In this document: piece by piece, positions 28,881 through 39,401 of the stretch | Position numbering within the stretch: position 1 is the stretch's first letter | Layout: every line of letters starts with the position of its first letter | NCBI RefSeq assembly: GCF_000701685.1 | Contig: NZ_KL370813.1 | Span: 28,061 to 92,060 of the forward strand | Origin: Gemella sanguinis ATCC 700632 | GTDB lineage: Bacteria; Bacillota; Bacilli; Staphylococcales; Gemellaceae | Direction of reading: 5' to 3' | Length of the DNA stretch: 64,000 bases | Made by a program: the position numbers and the translations under genes | The notes under the pieces: generated by a model | What the model was told of the DNA's origin: nothing | The model's input: only the letters and a program-made list of their open reading frames with translations | Databases searched by the model: none

Positions 28881-31697
28881 TTATATTCTATCTCTTGTAA
28901 AATACTCGTACATATCTTCTCTAAGAGGTGTTTGTATTTTATAATAAAATTGGATTACAGTATCTCCACTTCTCTCTCTATGAACTAACTTCGGTTCACC
29001 TACAGTTTTCATTTCACCTAAAAAGTAGAAAATCCTTGCTCCATCTTTATCTTCTTTATTCTTTCTCATAAATAAATAGATCTTTGTATCATCATTATAA
29101 AAGTACTCACACTCTTTAGATTCTAAATTTCGTCTAGGCTTAGACATTGATGTAAAACCATTATCCGGTAAAAAACCATGTGTATAATCTCTATTAAATG
29201 AATTTTCATCAATATCATAATTTATAAATACTGGCAGAGTTTTCGTTCTCTCATCATATTTATAACCACCTATCGCAAGCGGAACGTAGTTTATTCCCCA
29301 TGAGAATAACTTACAAATATCTTCAAAGCTATATTTTTCATATAAAACAAAATTAGTATCTCTATATAGACGGTCTTTATAATACTTATTGTATCTATAG
29401 ATTCCATACTCAACTAATTCAGTTAACAATTCTCTGAAAGCTTCAGACTGTAATTCCTTATAAAATTCTTTTGATATTTTTAGTGTATTACTATTCTCAT
29501 CTAAAAATATACAATCACTGAATTTCTTTTTAGTAACACTACTAGTTACAAAATTATTTGTCAGTATTTTTTTACTAACTTCTAGTTCATAATCAGCTAT
29601 AAACTTATTGTATTCAGCCAACATAATATCTTTAAACTGCCCTTCAATATTTTTCGCATCACCTTTAAGAAGGAATTTTAGAATTTGTAACTCTTCTATT
29701 TTTTTACTAAGTATTAAATTGGTAGATACAAAGATTAACATATTTTCTGCAGTTTTTGATAATTGACCTTTATATTTAAATTGACGCTCCTTCTTAGTAA
29801 GGAAAGTATAATAGCTTCCTGCTACTTCAAAAATTTTCTTAATATCTAATGCATCATAATTTTCAAAATCATAATATGTTGGAATTCTTCCTAGTTTATT
29901 TTTCAATTTACTATACTCTGTAGCGACAAAGATCCATGTGTTCAGCTTAACATTATCTATAGCACTGTATATTCTTTGTTTTGAAATTTCATCAAAATGA
30001 ATAGTAGAAGTTCCCGGTAGATATCTTGTTCCTTGCGATAAAAATTTTCGTACTGTATCTTTATCATAACTATTATCCCCTGATAGTGCTACAGGAATTA
30101 GAAAGTTATTTTTATAGTTTGCGATAAAATCTATTATAACGACAAAGTCTTTATCCTTACTTTTTCTAAGACCACGACCAAGTTGTTGAATAAATACTAT
30201 AGCACTTTGAGTTGGTCGTAACATTACTACTTGATTAACTTCCGGAATATCTACACCTTCATTAAAAATATCAACGGTAAAAATATAATCAAGAACATCT
30301 CCAGAATCGGCAACTAATCTTTCGACTTCTCTCTCACGTCTTTCTTGACTATCTTCACCTGTTAGACTAGTAGTTTTATAACCTTTTTTATTGAATTCAT
30401 CACTCAGTGCTTTCGCCTCTTGTTTAGAAGAACAAAAGACAAGTCCTTTTACTCTATTACCTGAATAGCCGTAATAATTTATTCTATCGATAATATGATT
30501 AACACGTTTATTTGAATATAACTTAGAAAAATCACTAAGTTCATCTATAGGTTGACCATCAATTTCTAAATCACTAATACCAAAATAGTGAAATGGACAT
30601 AATAAGTCATTTTCCATAGCTTCTTTTAGACGAACTTCGTAAACTATATTATTATTAAATAACTCATAAATATTAAAACTGTCTGTTCTATCAGGACTAG
30701 CTGTCATACCAAGATAAAAAGTAGGTTTAAAATAATCCATTACCCTCAAGTAACTTTCAGCACCTGCCCTATGCACTTCATCAATAATAATTTCATCAAA
30801 ATAGGTTTTAGAAAAACTTTGATAAACTTCTTGCTTAGATATAGTTTGAATCGTCGCAAAAATAAAATCCGCTTCGGTATTTTTATTCTGTCCCGTTAAC
30901 AGTCCATATGAACGACTATTGCCAAAAATCAGTTTAAAAGTTTCTAGAGCTTGTCTTGCTATTTGTTCACGGTGCACAATAAACAAGACTTTTTTAGCAT
31001 CTATACTCTTCATCCCAAAGGCTGCCGCAAATGTTTTTCCTGTTCCAGTCGCAGAAATTAATAGTCCTCTATTATCTTGTTCTCTTAGCATTTCTAAATT
31101 TTTTATAAAACTTTGTTGCATCTTATTAGGATTGATTTCCTTGGAAATAATCTTTTCTTCTTTTTTACTTCGAGTATCATTAACGCTAAAGTCTGCAATA
31201 TACTTTTCTCTAATATCACTATACTTTACAGACTGATTCCATAGTGAATTAAACTCTTCTAGCACCTTAGAGCTATGTTCCAAATCTTCTTCAACTAAAG
31301 TATTCCATTCTTTATTAATTGTTAGGGCTGCACTCGTTAGATTTGAACTACCCATTAAAATATTCCATTTATGGCCTTGTCTAAAAAGGTACCCCTTAGT
31401 ATGGAAGCCGTGCTTATTTTTTTCACTGTCATAAATCTTTAATTCAATATTTTTAAATTTATTTAATTTATCTAATGCTTTAGGGGTATTAAAATACAAA
31501 TAGTTTGTCGTTAAAATTTTACCCGGAATATTTCTTTTTTCCAAATCTTCTAAAGATTGAAGCAAGCTAGTTAGACCACTTTCAGAAATAAATGCTACGC
31601 TAAAAATAAACTCATCACATTGTTCTAATTCTTTTTCTAAAGTACTTAGTACCTTTTGGGCTTCTAAATAATTATTATAAATAAATGTATTTTTCAT
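28881..31697 (-). CDS. PLD-nuclease/DEAD-box helicase with DUF3427
   Basis: 938 aa in three parts. N-terminal phospholipase-D-like nuclease domain (about 10-165) with HTKGYLF and GSSN, one HxK-type half-site; a superfamily 2 helicase core (about 185-560) with Walker A SATGTGKTFAAA, DEVHRAG, TASPDRTD and QQLGRGLRKS; and a C-terminal DUF3427-like region (about 600-938). Probably acts on DNA; repair or defence against foreign DNA is possible but unproven. A GTG at 31703 opens the frame, but GGAGG abuts it directly and is correctly spaced for the ATG at 31697. No methylase or other defence gene is adjacent. Confidence 0.82.
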   Translation of the reverse strand: MKNTFIYNNYLEAQKVLSTLEKELEQCDEFIFSVAFISESGLTSLLQSLEDLEKRNIPGKILTTNYLYFNTPKALDKLNKFKNIELKIYDSEKNKHGFHTKGYLFRQGHKWNILMGSSNLTSAALTINKEWNTLVEEDLEHSSKVLEEFNSLWNQSVKYSDIREKYIADFSVNDTRSKKEEKIISKEINPNKMQQSFIKNLEMLREQDNRGLLISATGTGKTFAAAFGMKSIDAKKVLFIVHREQIARQALETFKLIFGNSRSYGLLTGQNKNTEADFIFATIQTISKQEVYQSFSKTYFDEIIIDEVHRAGAESYLRVMDYFKPTFYLGMTASPDRTDSFNIYELFNNNIVYEVRLKEAMENDLLCPFHYFGISDLEIDGQPIDELSDFSKLYSNKRVNHIIDRINYYGYSGNRVKGLVFCSSKQEAKALSDEFNKKGYKTTSLTGEDSQERREREVERLVADSGDVLDYIFTVDIFNEGVDIPEVNQVVMLRPTQSAIVFIQQLGRGLRKSKDKDFVVIIDFIANYKNNFLIPVALSGDNSYDKDTVRKFLSQGTRYLPGTSTIHFDEISKQRIYSAIDNVKLNTWIFVATEYSKLKNKLGRIPTYYDFENYDALDIKKIFEVAGSYYTFLTKKERQFKYKGQLSKTAENMLIFVSTNLILSKKIEELQILKFLLKGDAKNIEGQFKDIMLAEYNKFIADYELEVSKKILTNNFVTSSVTKKKFSDCIFLDENSNTLKISKEFYKELQSEAFRELLTELVEYGIYRYNKYYKDRLYRDTNFVLYEKYSFEDICKLFSWGINYVPLAIGGYKYDERTKTLPVFINYDIDENSFNRDYTHGFLPDNGFTSMSKPRRNLESKECEYFYNDDTKIYLFMRKNKEDKDGARIFYFLGEMKTVGEPKLVHRERSGDTVIQFYYKIQTPLREDMYEYFTRDRI

Positions 31698-31718
31698 TGT
31701 CACCCTCCTTTAGAATTA

Positions 31719-32522
31719 TTAACCATTAATTATTTCATAAGTTATTAAAGCTTCTTTCATAACTTTAACATTATGTACCCTAACCATTCTCGCTCCACGT
31801 TTTACCGCTTCTATAGATAAAGCTGCACTAACTATATCCCTATCTTTTGGATTGGTATTTCCTCCTAAGACATAATCTGTAGTTCTTTTTCTACTTACCG
31901 CATATAAAATTTCACAACCTAATGAATTAAGTAATTCTAGTTTTCTAGTTATTTCTAAATTAGCTTCTGCAGTTTTCCCAAATCCCATACCAGGATCCAA
32001 AATTATATTTTCTTTTTTCACTCCTGCTTTTAAACAGATATCTACACTTTCACTAAGTTCACGAACTACTTGCTCAATTTCATGACCTTCTTCAACACCG
32101 CCATTATGCATGACAAAGATGGGGATATTATATTTAGCCGCAACTTCTGCCATATTGCTTCCCTTAACTCCGTTAACGTCATTTAAAGCATCAATACCTT
32201 CTTTTATCATATACTCAGCAACTGTCGGTTTATATGTATCAATACTAAAACATACATCTGGAAATTCTTTTCTCAGCGTTGGAAATACACTTTGTAGTCT
32301 TGCTAGTTCATCTTCCTCACTAACAACAGTAGAACCTGGACGAGTTGACTCCGCACCGATATCAATAATATCAGCACCTTCTTCAACCATCTTACGAACA
32401 CCTTCGATTGCCGCTTCTACATCATAAAAATCTCCACCATCAGAAAAAGAGTCAGGAGTAAAGTTCAGTATCCCCATAATTAAATATTTTTTTTCATTTA
32501 AAAGTTTTCTAAGTTTATTCAT
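31719..32522 (-). CDS. folP: Dihydropteroate synthase
   Basis: 267 aa TIM-barrel enzyme with MGILNFTPDSFSDGG (about 17-31), SIDTYKP and ILDPGMGFGKT, and a C-terminal VRVHNV segment. Joins p-aminobenzoate with the pterin pyrophosphate; target of sulfonamides. Isolated from other folate synthesis genes here, though folC lies 3 kb away. Ends 22 nt before the helicase gene's start, same strand. Confidence 0.95.
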   Translation of the reverse strand: MNKLRKLLNEKKYLIMGILNFTPDSFSDGGDFYDVEAAIEGVRKMVEEGADIIDIGAESTRPGSTVVSEEDELARLQSVFPTLRKEFPDVCFSIDTYKPTVAEYMIKEGIDALNDVNGVKGSNMAEVAAKYNIPIFVMHNGGVEEGHEIEQVVRELSESVDICLKAGVKKENIILDPGMGFGKTAEANLEITRKLELLNSLGCEILYAVSRKRTTDYVLGGNTNPKDRDIVSAALSIEAVKRGARMVRVHNVKVMKEALITYEIING

Positions 32523-32698
32523 GTTTTCACCTTATATATTTTTTTCTAACTATTCTATTATATCATTTTATACTATAGTTTTCAGTTGAAATATTTTACC
32601 TATAAAAATCAGCACTTTACCCCAATAATACTATCTTACTAAAAATATATGGTATAATAATAGAGATTATAAATTATAAACAAAATTAAGGAGAAACT

Positions 32699-33244
32699 AT
32701 GCAAGATTTTATCGCACAATTTGGTGATTATGCACCATTAATATTTTTATTACTAGCATCTATTCTCCCTATTTTTTTATTTCCACCAGGTATATTTTCA
32801 ATCATAGGTGGTTACCTATTTGGATTTAAACTTGGAGCTATCTTAACTATTACTGCAGCAATTGTATATACTAATGTGATGTTTCTTATCTCAAGATACT
32901 TTGCAAGAGATTATATCGAAAAATTTTTAGTACGAAAATTATCATTAAAGGAATTCAATAGAATTTTTGGTATTAAAGAAAATAAGCTAGCTGTATTTTT
33001 AATAATATTTAGATTGATTCCTATTTTACCTAATAGCGTTATAAGTTATTCATACGGACTTACTAGAATTTCGTTTAAACATTATTTTATAGCTAATCTT
33101 ATCGGACTTATTCCTGGACGACTAATTTGGCTGAATTTTGGTTCTACACTTAATAATATTTGGAGTTTAGAATTTCTACAAGCTTGTTTATTAGTGTTGG
33201 TATTTATTGGTGTTGGAATTTTTGTCACAAAAAGAATGGATTAA
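32699..33244 (+). CDS. VTT-domain (TVP38/TMEM64, DedA-like) membrane protein
   Basis: 181 aa with about five membrane segments. The VTT pattern is seen in FPPGIFSIIGGYLFG and in FRLIPILPNSVISYSYGLT. Family members are implicated in lipid scrambling or envelope homeostasis. An extended -10 (TGGTATAAT, hexamer 32653-32658) lies 41 nt upstream; AAGGAG ribosome site. Monocistronic. Confidence 0.82.
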   Translation: MQDFIAQFGDYAPLIFLLLASILPIFLFPPGIFSIIGGYLFGFKLGAILTITAAIVYTNVMFLISRYFARDYIEKFLVRKLSLKEFNRIFGIKENKLAVFLIIFRLIPILPNSVISYSYGLTRISFKHYFIANLIGLIPGRLIWLNFGSTLNNIWSLEFLQACLLVLVFIGVGIFVTKRMD

Positions 33245-33249
33245 ATAGT

Positions 33250-33288
33250 AAAAAATGCTAAGCAAGTTATATTTGCTTAGCATTTTTT
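33250..33288. terminator. Terminator between VTT gene and lipoprotein gene
   Basis: Perfect 16-bp stem (33250-33265 with 33273-33288), 7-nt loop, A and T runs on the two sides. Confidence 0.92.
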
Positions 33289-33304
33289 ATTTAAGATTTA
33301 CAGA

Positions 33305-34591
33305 CTAGAAATTCTCTCCTCTTTCGATTTTCTCTACATAGTAAATTGATTTTCTGTTACCGCCAGAATATTGTTTATTATTAAGCCTAACAGTTACAAA
33401 ACCTACTACTCCTTTTCCATCATTAGCTGGAGTACCTCCTAATATAGGTATGATAATTCTATCTCCATCTACTTTCCAAGAAGATTTATTAGATACTTTG
33501 TTTCCAATAACTCCTCCGTTACCTCCTCCATTAATGACTATCGTATTATCCCCTTTAAAATAATAGATATATCCTTCTGACGTCGCTTTTGGACTAAAGC
33601 TTGTAGATTTTTCATTGTACTCTTTATAAGTACTAGTAACTTTCAGTAAGTCCAAAGCTTCATCCATAGTATAAGTTCTTTCTTTAAGTGCATTTACTAC
33701 ATCAAGATAATCAGCTGCTGATATAGAATATATATTATATTTATCACTTATTTTTTTCCTTCTTTGCTCGGTAACAGTTTGTAAGTAAAATGGGTGCCCT
33801 AAGTCACCTGCACCATAACCAACTATAATCACAGCATCAGCTAAACCTGCAGCTGCTTCATAGTTATGGTTAGCTGATGTGTTCTGAGACTTAGTTTCCT
33901 CTTTACTTGATTTAGAATCATTAGTATTAGATCCATCACTATAACTAACACTATCAACATAGTAATAAGATCTCTCTTTACCACCTTTATAATTTTTATT
34001 ATTAAGGCTTAAAGTAATTTCTCCAACTTTCTTCTCATTATTACGTTCTTTTTCTACTGGATCTAGTATATTTATTCTAATTTTATCCCCTTCAACCTTC
34101 CATTTATCTTTAGCTTCTGTTTCAATACGGTTTGCACTAGTTCCTTGGAAGTTAACCACCAATTTCTTATCTTGTTTGTAATATTTTACAATATCATCTT
34201 TAGTATTATTTGAATCAAATTTATCGTTTGTTTCTTTAAAGTTTTCATCTTTTCTAAGTATTTCTAACACTTCTTCTTCCGAATATGTATTTGGTAGATA
34301 TTCATTAAACACATCTACTACATCCTTTAAGTCCACAACAAAACCATTACTTAACTTAATATCTTTATTTGCCTTATCAGCAGTAATTAAATTTAGTGTC
34401 GCAGGTTTAGCAAGACTAGATTCGTTTCCTCTTGCATAAATTTTGTAATTAATATTCTTCGCAGCTTCTTCCAGATTGTGTTCTATTCTTTTTGTTTGAT
34501 TAGCTACACTATCCTCTACAGCGCTATTTTTCTTTTGGCAACCCGTTAAAATAAGAGATGCACTAAGCATAGTTATTAATATTTTTTTCAT
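33305..34591 (-). CDS. Lipoprotein of unknown function with two repeated domains
   Basis: 428 aa. Signal peptide with lipobox LILTGC (Cys about residue 18), so attached to the outer face of the membrane. The chain is an internal duplication: WKVEGDKIRINIL ... LSLNNKNYKGG ... YYYVDSV in the first half matches WKVDGDRIIIPIL ... VRLNNKQYSGG ... IYYVEKI in the second, each preceded by a helical stretch and joined by a Ser/Asn linker. No family recognised. An in-frame GTG at 34603 is part of the AGGTGG ribosome site; the ATG at 34591 is taken. Monocistronic. Confidence 0.75.
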   Translation of the reverse strand: MKKILITMLSASLILTGCQKKNSAVEDSVANQTKRIEHNLEEAAKNINYKIYARGNESSLAKPATLNLITADKANKDIKLSNGFVVDLKDVVDVFNEYLPNTYSEEEVLEILRKDENFKETNDKFDSNNTKDDIVKYYKQDKKLVVNFQGTSANRIETEAKDKWKVEGDKIRINILDPVEKERNNEKKVGEITLSLNNKNYKGGKERSYYYVDSVSYSDGSNTNDSKSSKEETKSQNTSANHNYEAAAGLADAVIIVGYGAGDLGHPFYLQTVTEQRRKKISDKYNIYSISAADYLDVVNALKERTYTMDEALDLLKVTSTYKEYNEKSTSFSPKATSEGYIYYFKGDNTIVINGGGNGGVIGNKVSNKSSWKVDGDRIIIPILGGTPANDGKGVVGFVTVRLNNKQYSGGNRKSIYYVEKIERGENF

Positions 34592-34840
34592 TTTTATTTC
34601 CACCTAAAATAATATTTTTTCGATAATTAATTATCATATTAAAACCAAAGAATACCCTTATTCTAATAGAAATTAATCAAATCTTTTCTCCTTAGGATAT
34701 TATATCATATAACAAAAAATAGTAAACATTATTTTAGAAAAAACTGTATAAAATTTATAGTTTTAAAATATTTATTTAAACTATACTCTACATCCATCTT
34801 ATTTCCATTAAATATATTTAAGTATTTATTAATATATTTT

Positions 34841-35302
34841 TTAAAATTTTCTACTTTTCTTCATAATATATTTTAATTCTGGAGTTTTTAAGACCTCATC
34901 TATCTTAAACCCTAACTTTTCATACATATTCATTACATATTTATTAGAGGCAAAAACTGTTAAAGTTACACTCTCAATATTCTTATCACTAAATAAAAAC
35001 TTCAAAAACTTTTTCAGCGCTGCTTTTCCAAAGCCTAATCCTGTTTTTCGAGGATTTATTATAAATCTACCTATATGAGCATTATTATTTTCAAATCGGA
35101 TAATTTGTATTATACCTATAAACTCTTCTTTGTTAAAAATTGAGAATACATTATCCATTTTTTGTATCTTATCTATATCTAATGGATAGGTAATTTTAGT
35201 TCCCATCCATTGTTTTTGGAATCTTTCTCCTTTTTCATTTGACCAGCCGCATAATAACAAAGAATTATTTATATTTATTCCATTTTCTAATCTAATATCC
35301 AT
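34841..35302 (-). CDS. GNAT family N-acetyltransferase
   Basis: 153 aa with the GNAT fold: acetyl-CoA loop RKTGLGFGKAALKKFLKFLF (about 85-105), and VTLTVFASNKYVMNMYEKLGFK near the C terminus. Substrate unknown. A possible extended -10 (TGTTATAAT on the minus strand near 35504) would give a leader of about 200 nt; the leader holds only broken reading frames. Confidence 0.8.
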   Translation of the reverse strand: MDIRLENGININNSLLLCGWSNEKGERFQKQWMGTKITYPLDIDKIQKMDNVFSIFNKEEFIGIIQIIRFENNNAHIGRFIINPRKTGLGFGKAALKKFLKFLFSDKNIESVTLTVFASNKYVMNMYEKLGFKIDEVLKTPELKYIMKKSRKF

Positions 35303-35595
35303 ATCTACACCTTCACAAATACTATTACTTACTCTCCATCATATTCTTACAAAATCATTTAACCTGTGTCTTTTATTCTTTCAATATTTCATGCATTACT
35401 TCTAACTCTGTAATAAGCAGCACTAAATTCATTTTTTAATATCATATAAACTTCTATATTATTTTTTTCTCTACTCACTTATTCTCTTTTCTTAATACAG
35501 TTAAATTATAACACAAAATGATAGAAATAATATCCTTTACAATTAAGCTTTCTCATTATAAAATTAAATGTATATTATAAAATGTGGAGCTTATT

Positions 35596-37023
35596 ATGAA
35601 TTGTAAAATAAAATTTGAAAAATATTTAAAAGAAAATAATTTAATAGATAAACATAATATTTTAGAGCTTTTCGATAAATTAGACTTAGAAACACTAGCT
35701 GAAAAACTACTTACCTTTGATGAAGATAACTCCGTTAACTTTGCTATTGAATGTGTATGCGAAGAACTACTTATTACATCATCTTATAAAATCGAGCGTA
35801 CTGGTATGAAACTTGGTCTTCATAGAATGGAGCATATCCTTGAACTTTTCGACCACCCTGAAAAAGATCTTAAAGTTATCCATGTAGCTGGAACAAATGG
35901 TAAAGGTTCAACTAGCTCTTATATTAAAGACGTACTAAAAACAAAGTACCGAGTTGGTTTCTATTCAAGCCCTGGAATGCTTAGTTTCAACGATAGAATT
36001 CGTGTTAATGACGAGTTTATTTCTTATAAAGAGGCATATAGATTATTTAAACTAGTTCAAGAAACTTACGATAAAAACAATCCTGATCCAAATGACAAAC
36101 TATCATTTTTTGAAATCATCACAGGTGTAGCTCTGTTGTTCTTTAGAGACCAAAAAACAGATTTTGTTATTATGGAAGTAGGTCTTGGTGGCCGTTATGA
36201 TGGAACGAATATCTTTAAAAATAAAGAATTATCAATTATTACAAAGATTGGTTTAGATCATACTGCTATATTAGGAGATAGTCTTGAGAAAATTGCCTAT
36301 GAAAAAGGTGGAATTATTCAAGACAATGACCATGTCCTTATGTATCCGACAAAAGATAGTGTAGTGAATGTAATTAATGATATCTGTAAAGAAAAACATG
36401 CAACACTTAATATTTTAGATACTAATGACATTGAAATCAAAGAAGTAAATGCTCGAGGAAATGTCTTTAGTTTTAAAAACGAAACTTACACAACAAAAAT
36501 GGTAGGAGAACATCAAGTTTACAATGCATCTTTAGCGTTAAGTGCAATATTTAACTTACGTGAACGTGGAATAATAGACATAGATAACTCAATTATAAAA
36601 GAAGCTCTAGCTGAGTCAGTTTGGGTTGGACGTTTAGAATGGATAAGAGAAAACATCTTATTAGACGGAGCTCATAACAACGATGGTATTGATAGCTTGA
36701 TCGCATATCTTAATAAACAACAATTCTCAAAACTAACTATACTATTAGGTATTCTAGAGGATAAAGATTACAAAGATATGATAGAAAAATTAAAAACAGT
36801 CCCTGCAAAATTCTCAGCAACAAAAGTACCTATCGAAATAAAAGAATCAAACTTAGATAATCTAATTACAAGTTTTGGTAGTACACATGTTACAAAATAC
36901 GAAAACTACGAAACTGCATTAGCCGATATAATACCTAACTTAGAAAATGACGAGATTTTCCTAATTACTGGATCACTATACTTAATTTCAGCAGTTAGAA
37001 AAGAAATACTTGAAAAATATTAA
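35596..37023 (+). CDS. folC: Folylpolyglutamate/dihydrofolate synthase
   Basis: 475 aa. Mur-ligase fold with the P-loop HVAGTNGKGSTSSYIK (about residue 105), the segment YSSPGMLSFNDRI, and DGAHNNDGI in the C-terminal domain. About 60 residues longer at the N terminus than the common form, a helical extension before the usual GLHRMEHIL start. Adds glutamate to (dihydro)folate. An in-frame GTG at 35584 overlaps the GGAG ribosome site; the ATG at 35596 is taken. Ends in the first copy of the duplicated terminator. Confidence 0.93.
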   Translation: MNCKIKFEKYLKENNLIDKHNILELFDKLDLETLAEKLLTFDEDNSVNFAIECVCEELLITSSYKIERTGMKLGLHRMEHILELFDHPEKDLKVIHVAGTNGKGSTSSYIKDVLKTKYRVGFYSSPGMLSFNDRIRVNDEFISYKEAYRLFKLVQETYDKNNPDPNDKLSFFEIITGVALLFFRDQKTDFVIMEVGLGGRYDGTNIFKNKELSIITKIGLDHTAILGDSLEKIAYEKGGIIQDNDHVLMYPTKDSVVNVINDICKEKHATLNILDTNDIEIKEVNARGNVFSFKNETYTTKMVGEHQVYNASLALSAIFNLRERGIIDIDNSIIKEALAESVWVGRLEWIRENILLDGAHNNDGIDSLIAYLNKQQFSKLTILLGILEDKDYKDMIEKLKTVPAKFSATKVPIEIKESNLDNLITSFGSTHVTKYENYETALADIIPNLENDEIFLITGSLYLISAVRKEILEKY

Positions 37024-37026
37024 CAC

Positions 37027-37058
37027 AAAAAGAACCGATAACTTAATATCGGTTCTTT
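37027..37058. terminator. folC terminator, left copy of a 32-bp direct repeat
   Basis: Hairpin with perfect 14-bp stem (AAAAAGAACCGATA paired with TATCGGTTCTTTT-type arm, inner loop ACTTAA) directly after folC. All 32 bp are repeated identically and in the same orientation at 44892-44923, at the far side of the toxin island. Confidence 0.93.
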
Positions 37059-37140
37059 TGCGTATATAAGAAAAAATAAATACCTTGAGGATTTCGAATC
37101 TTATTACAATAACTTTTACATACTAATAATTTATTAATTA

Positions 37141-39401
37141 TTAATGTTTTCCAAAGCAGTCTTCAATCATAGTATTAACATTATTTGTTGTATTTATAAT
37201 CTCTTCTAAGCGAACTGTTGCCTTGTTTATTGTTTGACCTCTATTTTCCTTAAGTAAACTATTAAATGTTGACGCTTGTCTATTAATTTTATTTAATATA
37301 TCATTTACTGAGTTATGCGCTTTTAATATTCCACTTAAATTATCATAACCGTATATTAGTTCTTCTAATGATTGTTCTAATAAATCTTTCAATCTTGGTA
37401 AGCTTGATGTAACGCCTTCTATATCCGACATTAATCTAGTATTTCTTTCTTCTAATTCCGCACTTATCTCACCAACCTCTTTTATTGCCGTTGCTTCACT
37501 TATGCAACTTTCCACTGATCCATAGTAAGTTTTATCTTTACTTCCAATAGTTTTATGATAAATCTGAATTGGGTATTTCTTAACTGCGTCATCGACAGCA
37601 AGCTTATTATCTTTAACTGCATTTAATACATCCTTTATTCTACCAGCAACAGATTCAAAATAACTTCCTAGTTTACTTATCATTTCACTTGATAATTCTC
37701 CAGTTCTTGTATCAACCTGCTTATCAAAAGCTTTCACCACCTCAACATCATTAAATACATTAGTCTGTTTTAAAAATGTATTATAGTCTGATGGTACTGT
37801 TGGCACCTGATAGTTACCTACTACTTGTTGATTTTCTTTTAATTTATTACCTAAATCTGTATCCGACTCGTTAAAACTATAAGCAGTTATCTGTACCGCT
37901 GAATTCATATATTGGAAACAATTTATTAGTGTTTGAACATTTTGCTTTTCAACTCGGATTACTTCTTTTAAGGCATCTACAATTCCATCGTCAAAACCAC
38001 TTCTGTTGTTTTCACCTTTAAAGCTATCTCTTATTTTATCCTTGAAACTATTTATTACGCCTTCTCCATCCTTAGCTATTTGGCTTCTAACATCTAAACT
38101 CACTATTGAACCATCTGCTTCTGTGGAGAATTGTCCATCCATACTTATTAAATCTATAACTCTGACAACTTCATTACTTGAATTCACTACAACATTTAAT
38201 GATGCTTCTATAGAACTATAGTTAAATATATGATCATCCTCTTCTACCCACATAGTTTTTCCTGTATTGTGAAATTGGCTAGAAAAAGATTTAGTATTAT
38301 ATCTCCCTACCCGTCTGTATTTTTCTTTATTATCATCAATATCATTAAATAATTTGTCTATTTTCCCAATCATATTCAAAACATTCATTTGTTCAAGATG
38401 ATTTATTACATACTGTTCCAAAGTTTCTTTTCTATTTTCTTTTTTATTCGATAGTTCATTGTTATACGCTTCTGCACTATTTAATATATTTAATGCTGTT
38501 TCTAAATCATTAATTGCTGTTATTAATTGATTCGATAGATACTTTAGACTTTCATAATTAATTTTTATTTCTAGTCCTCCATTGACTTTCTCTGTAAATG
38601 TTGGAGAAAATAAAGGTTCCTCTTCTAAATTCTTTCGATCTAATCTAAAATCTATTTTCCCATCACCATCTATATCAAGTTCTTTCAAATCTACATTTCG
38701 AGCAATCTTACCATTTTTATCAAGCAAGTTACCATCTTTATCAAAGTTCACCCATGAGTCTATTGCATGGTATATAGATATTAGGGAATTTAAAGGCATC
38801 AAATATGGATTTACATCACTATCAACATATATCGCAATTCCTAATTTATCCCCACCATAATTACCTATTTTATCCCTTGGATTTCTATAGTTTTTAATCA
38901 TTCCAGGATTTTTTTGTACATCTTCTATCTGTTCTTTAGTTAAGCTGTTAGAAGCATCTGGAGCATTAAAAACTGTCGCTTTCGATTTATTTCTCGCTGC
39001 ATTATGAACAGCCAGATACCCTCCTAAAGAATGCCCCGTATAATCACAATTATTGAATTTGGATATTCTTTTTTTATCTTATCTGCAAATTTTTCTGAAG
39101 TATCTATTTGAGCTCCATGAGAATGCAATCCCAATACAACTTCAGTAACATCTATTATTGCATCATTTAAATCACTTGTACCAGCATACGCAATTACAAC
39201 TTTACTTGTATCTACTTTCCCACTACTATCTACTGGAGCAACAGCCATTGCCTGCATACTATTCGTTAAATCGTTTTCTATGGCTAGGACTTTGAACTTC
39301 TGGTCACTTGTAAATTCACCTTCTTTTATTGTCCCATCACTTATATTATAAGCATCATCTGATAAACCATGATATTTTTCATCTGTTATGTTATTTTGCA
39401 T
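37141..39401 (-). pseudogene. TslA-like lipase toxin with C-terminal type VII targeting region, one-base frameshift
   Basis: Two reading frames (39401-39024 and 38901-37141) belong to one gene. A run of seven T (39069-39075; A7 on the coding strand) needs an eighth base to restore the frame; then IKKKRISKFNNCDY leads into TGHSLGGYLAVHNAA, the lipase serine motif. The repaired product is 753 aa: lipase domain (about 1-260, with AYAGT, GHSLGG, a YHAIDSW His) and a long helical C-terminal part (about 270-753). This order matches TslA, a staphylococcal phospholipase toxin with reversed domains exported by the type VII system. No secretion core or TlaA/TlaB-like partner genes are in the window. 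The start overlaps the preceding immunity-type gene by 11 bp. It may be inactive, phase-variable or a sequencing error. Confidence 0.78.

Noticed and set aside
35303..35460. Possible decayed small gene on the minus strand upstream of the GNAT gene (fragment around MILKNEFSAAYYRVRS).
   Set aside because: Needs a frameshift to extend past 20 codons and matches no known family; too weak to call.
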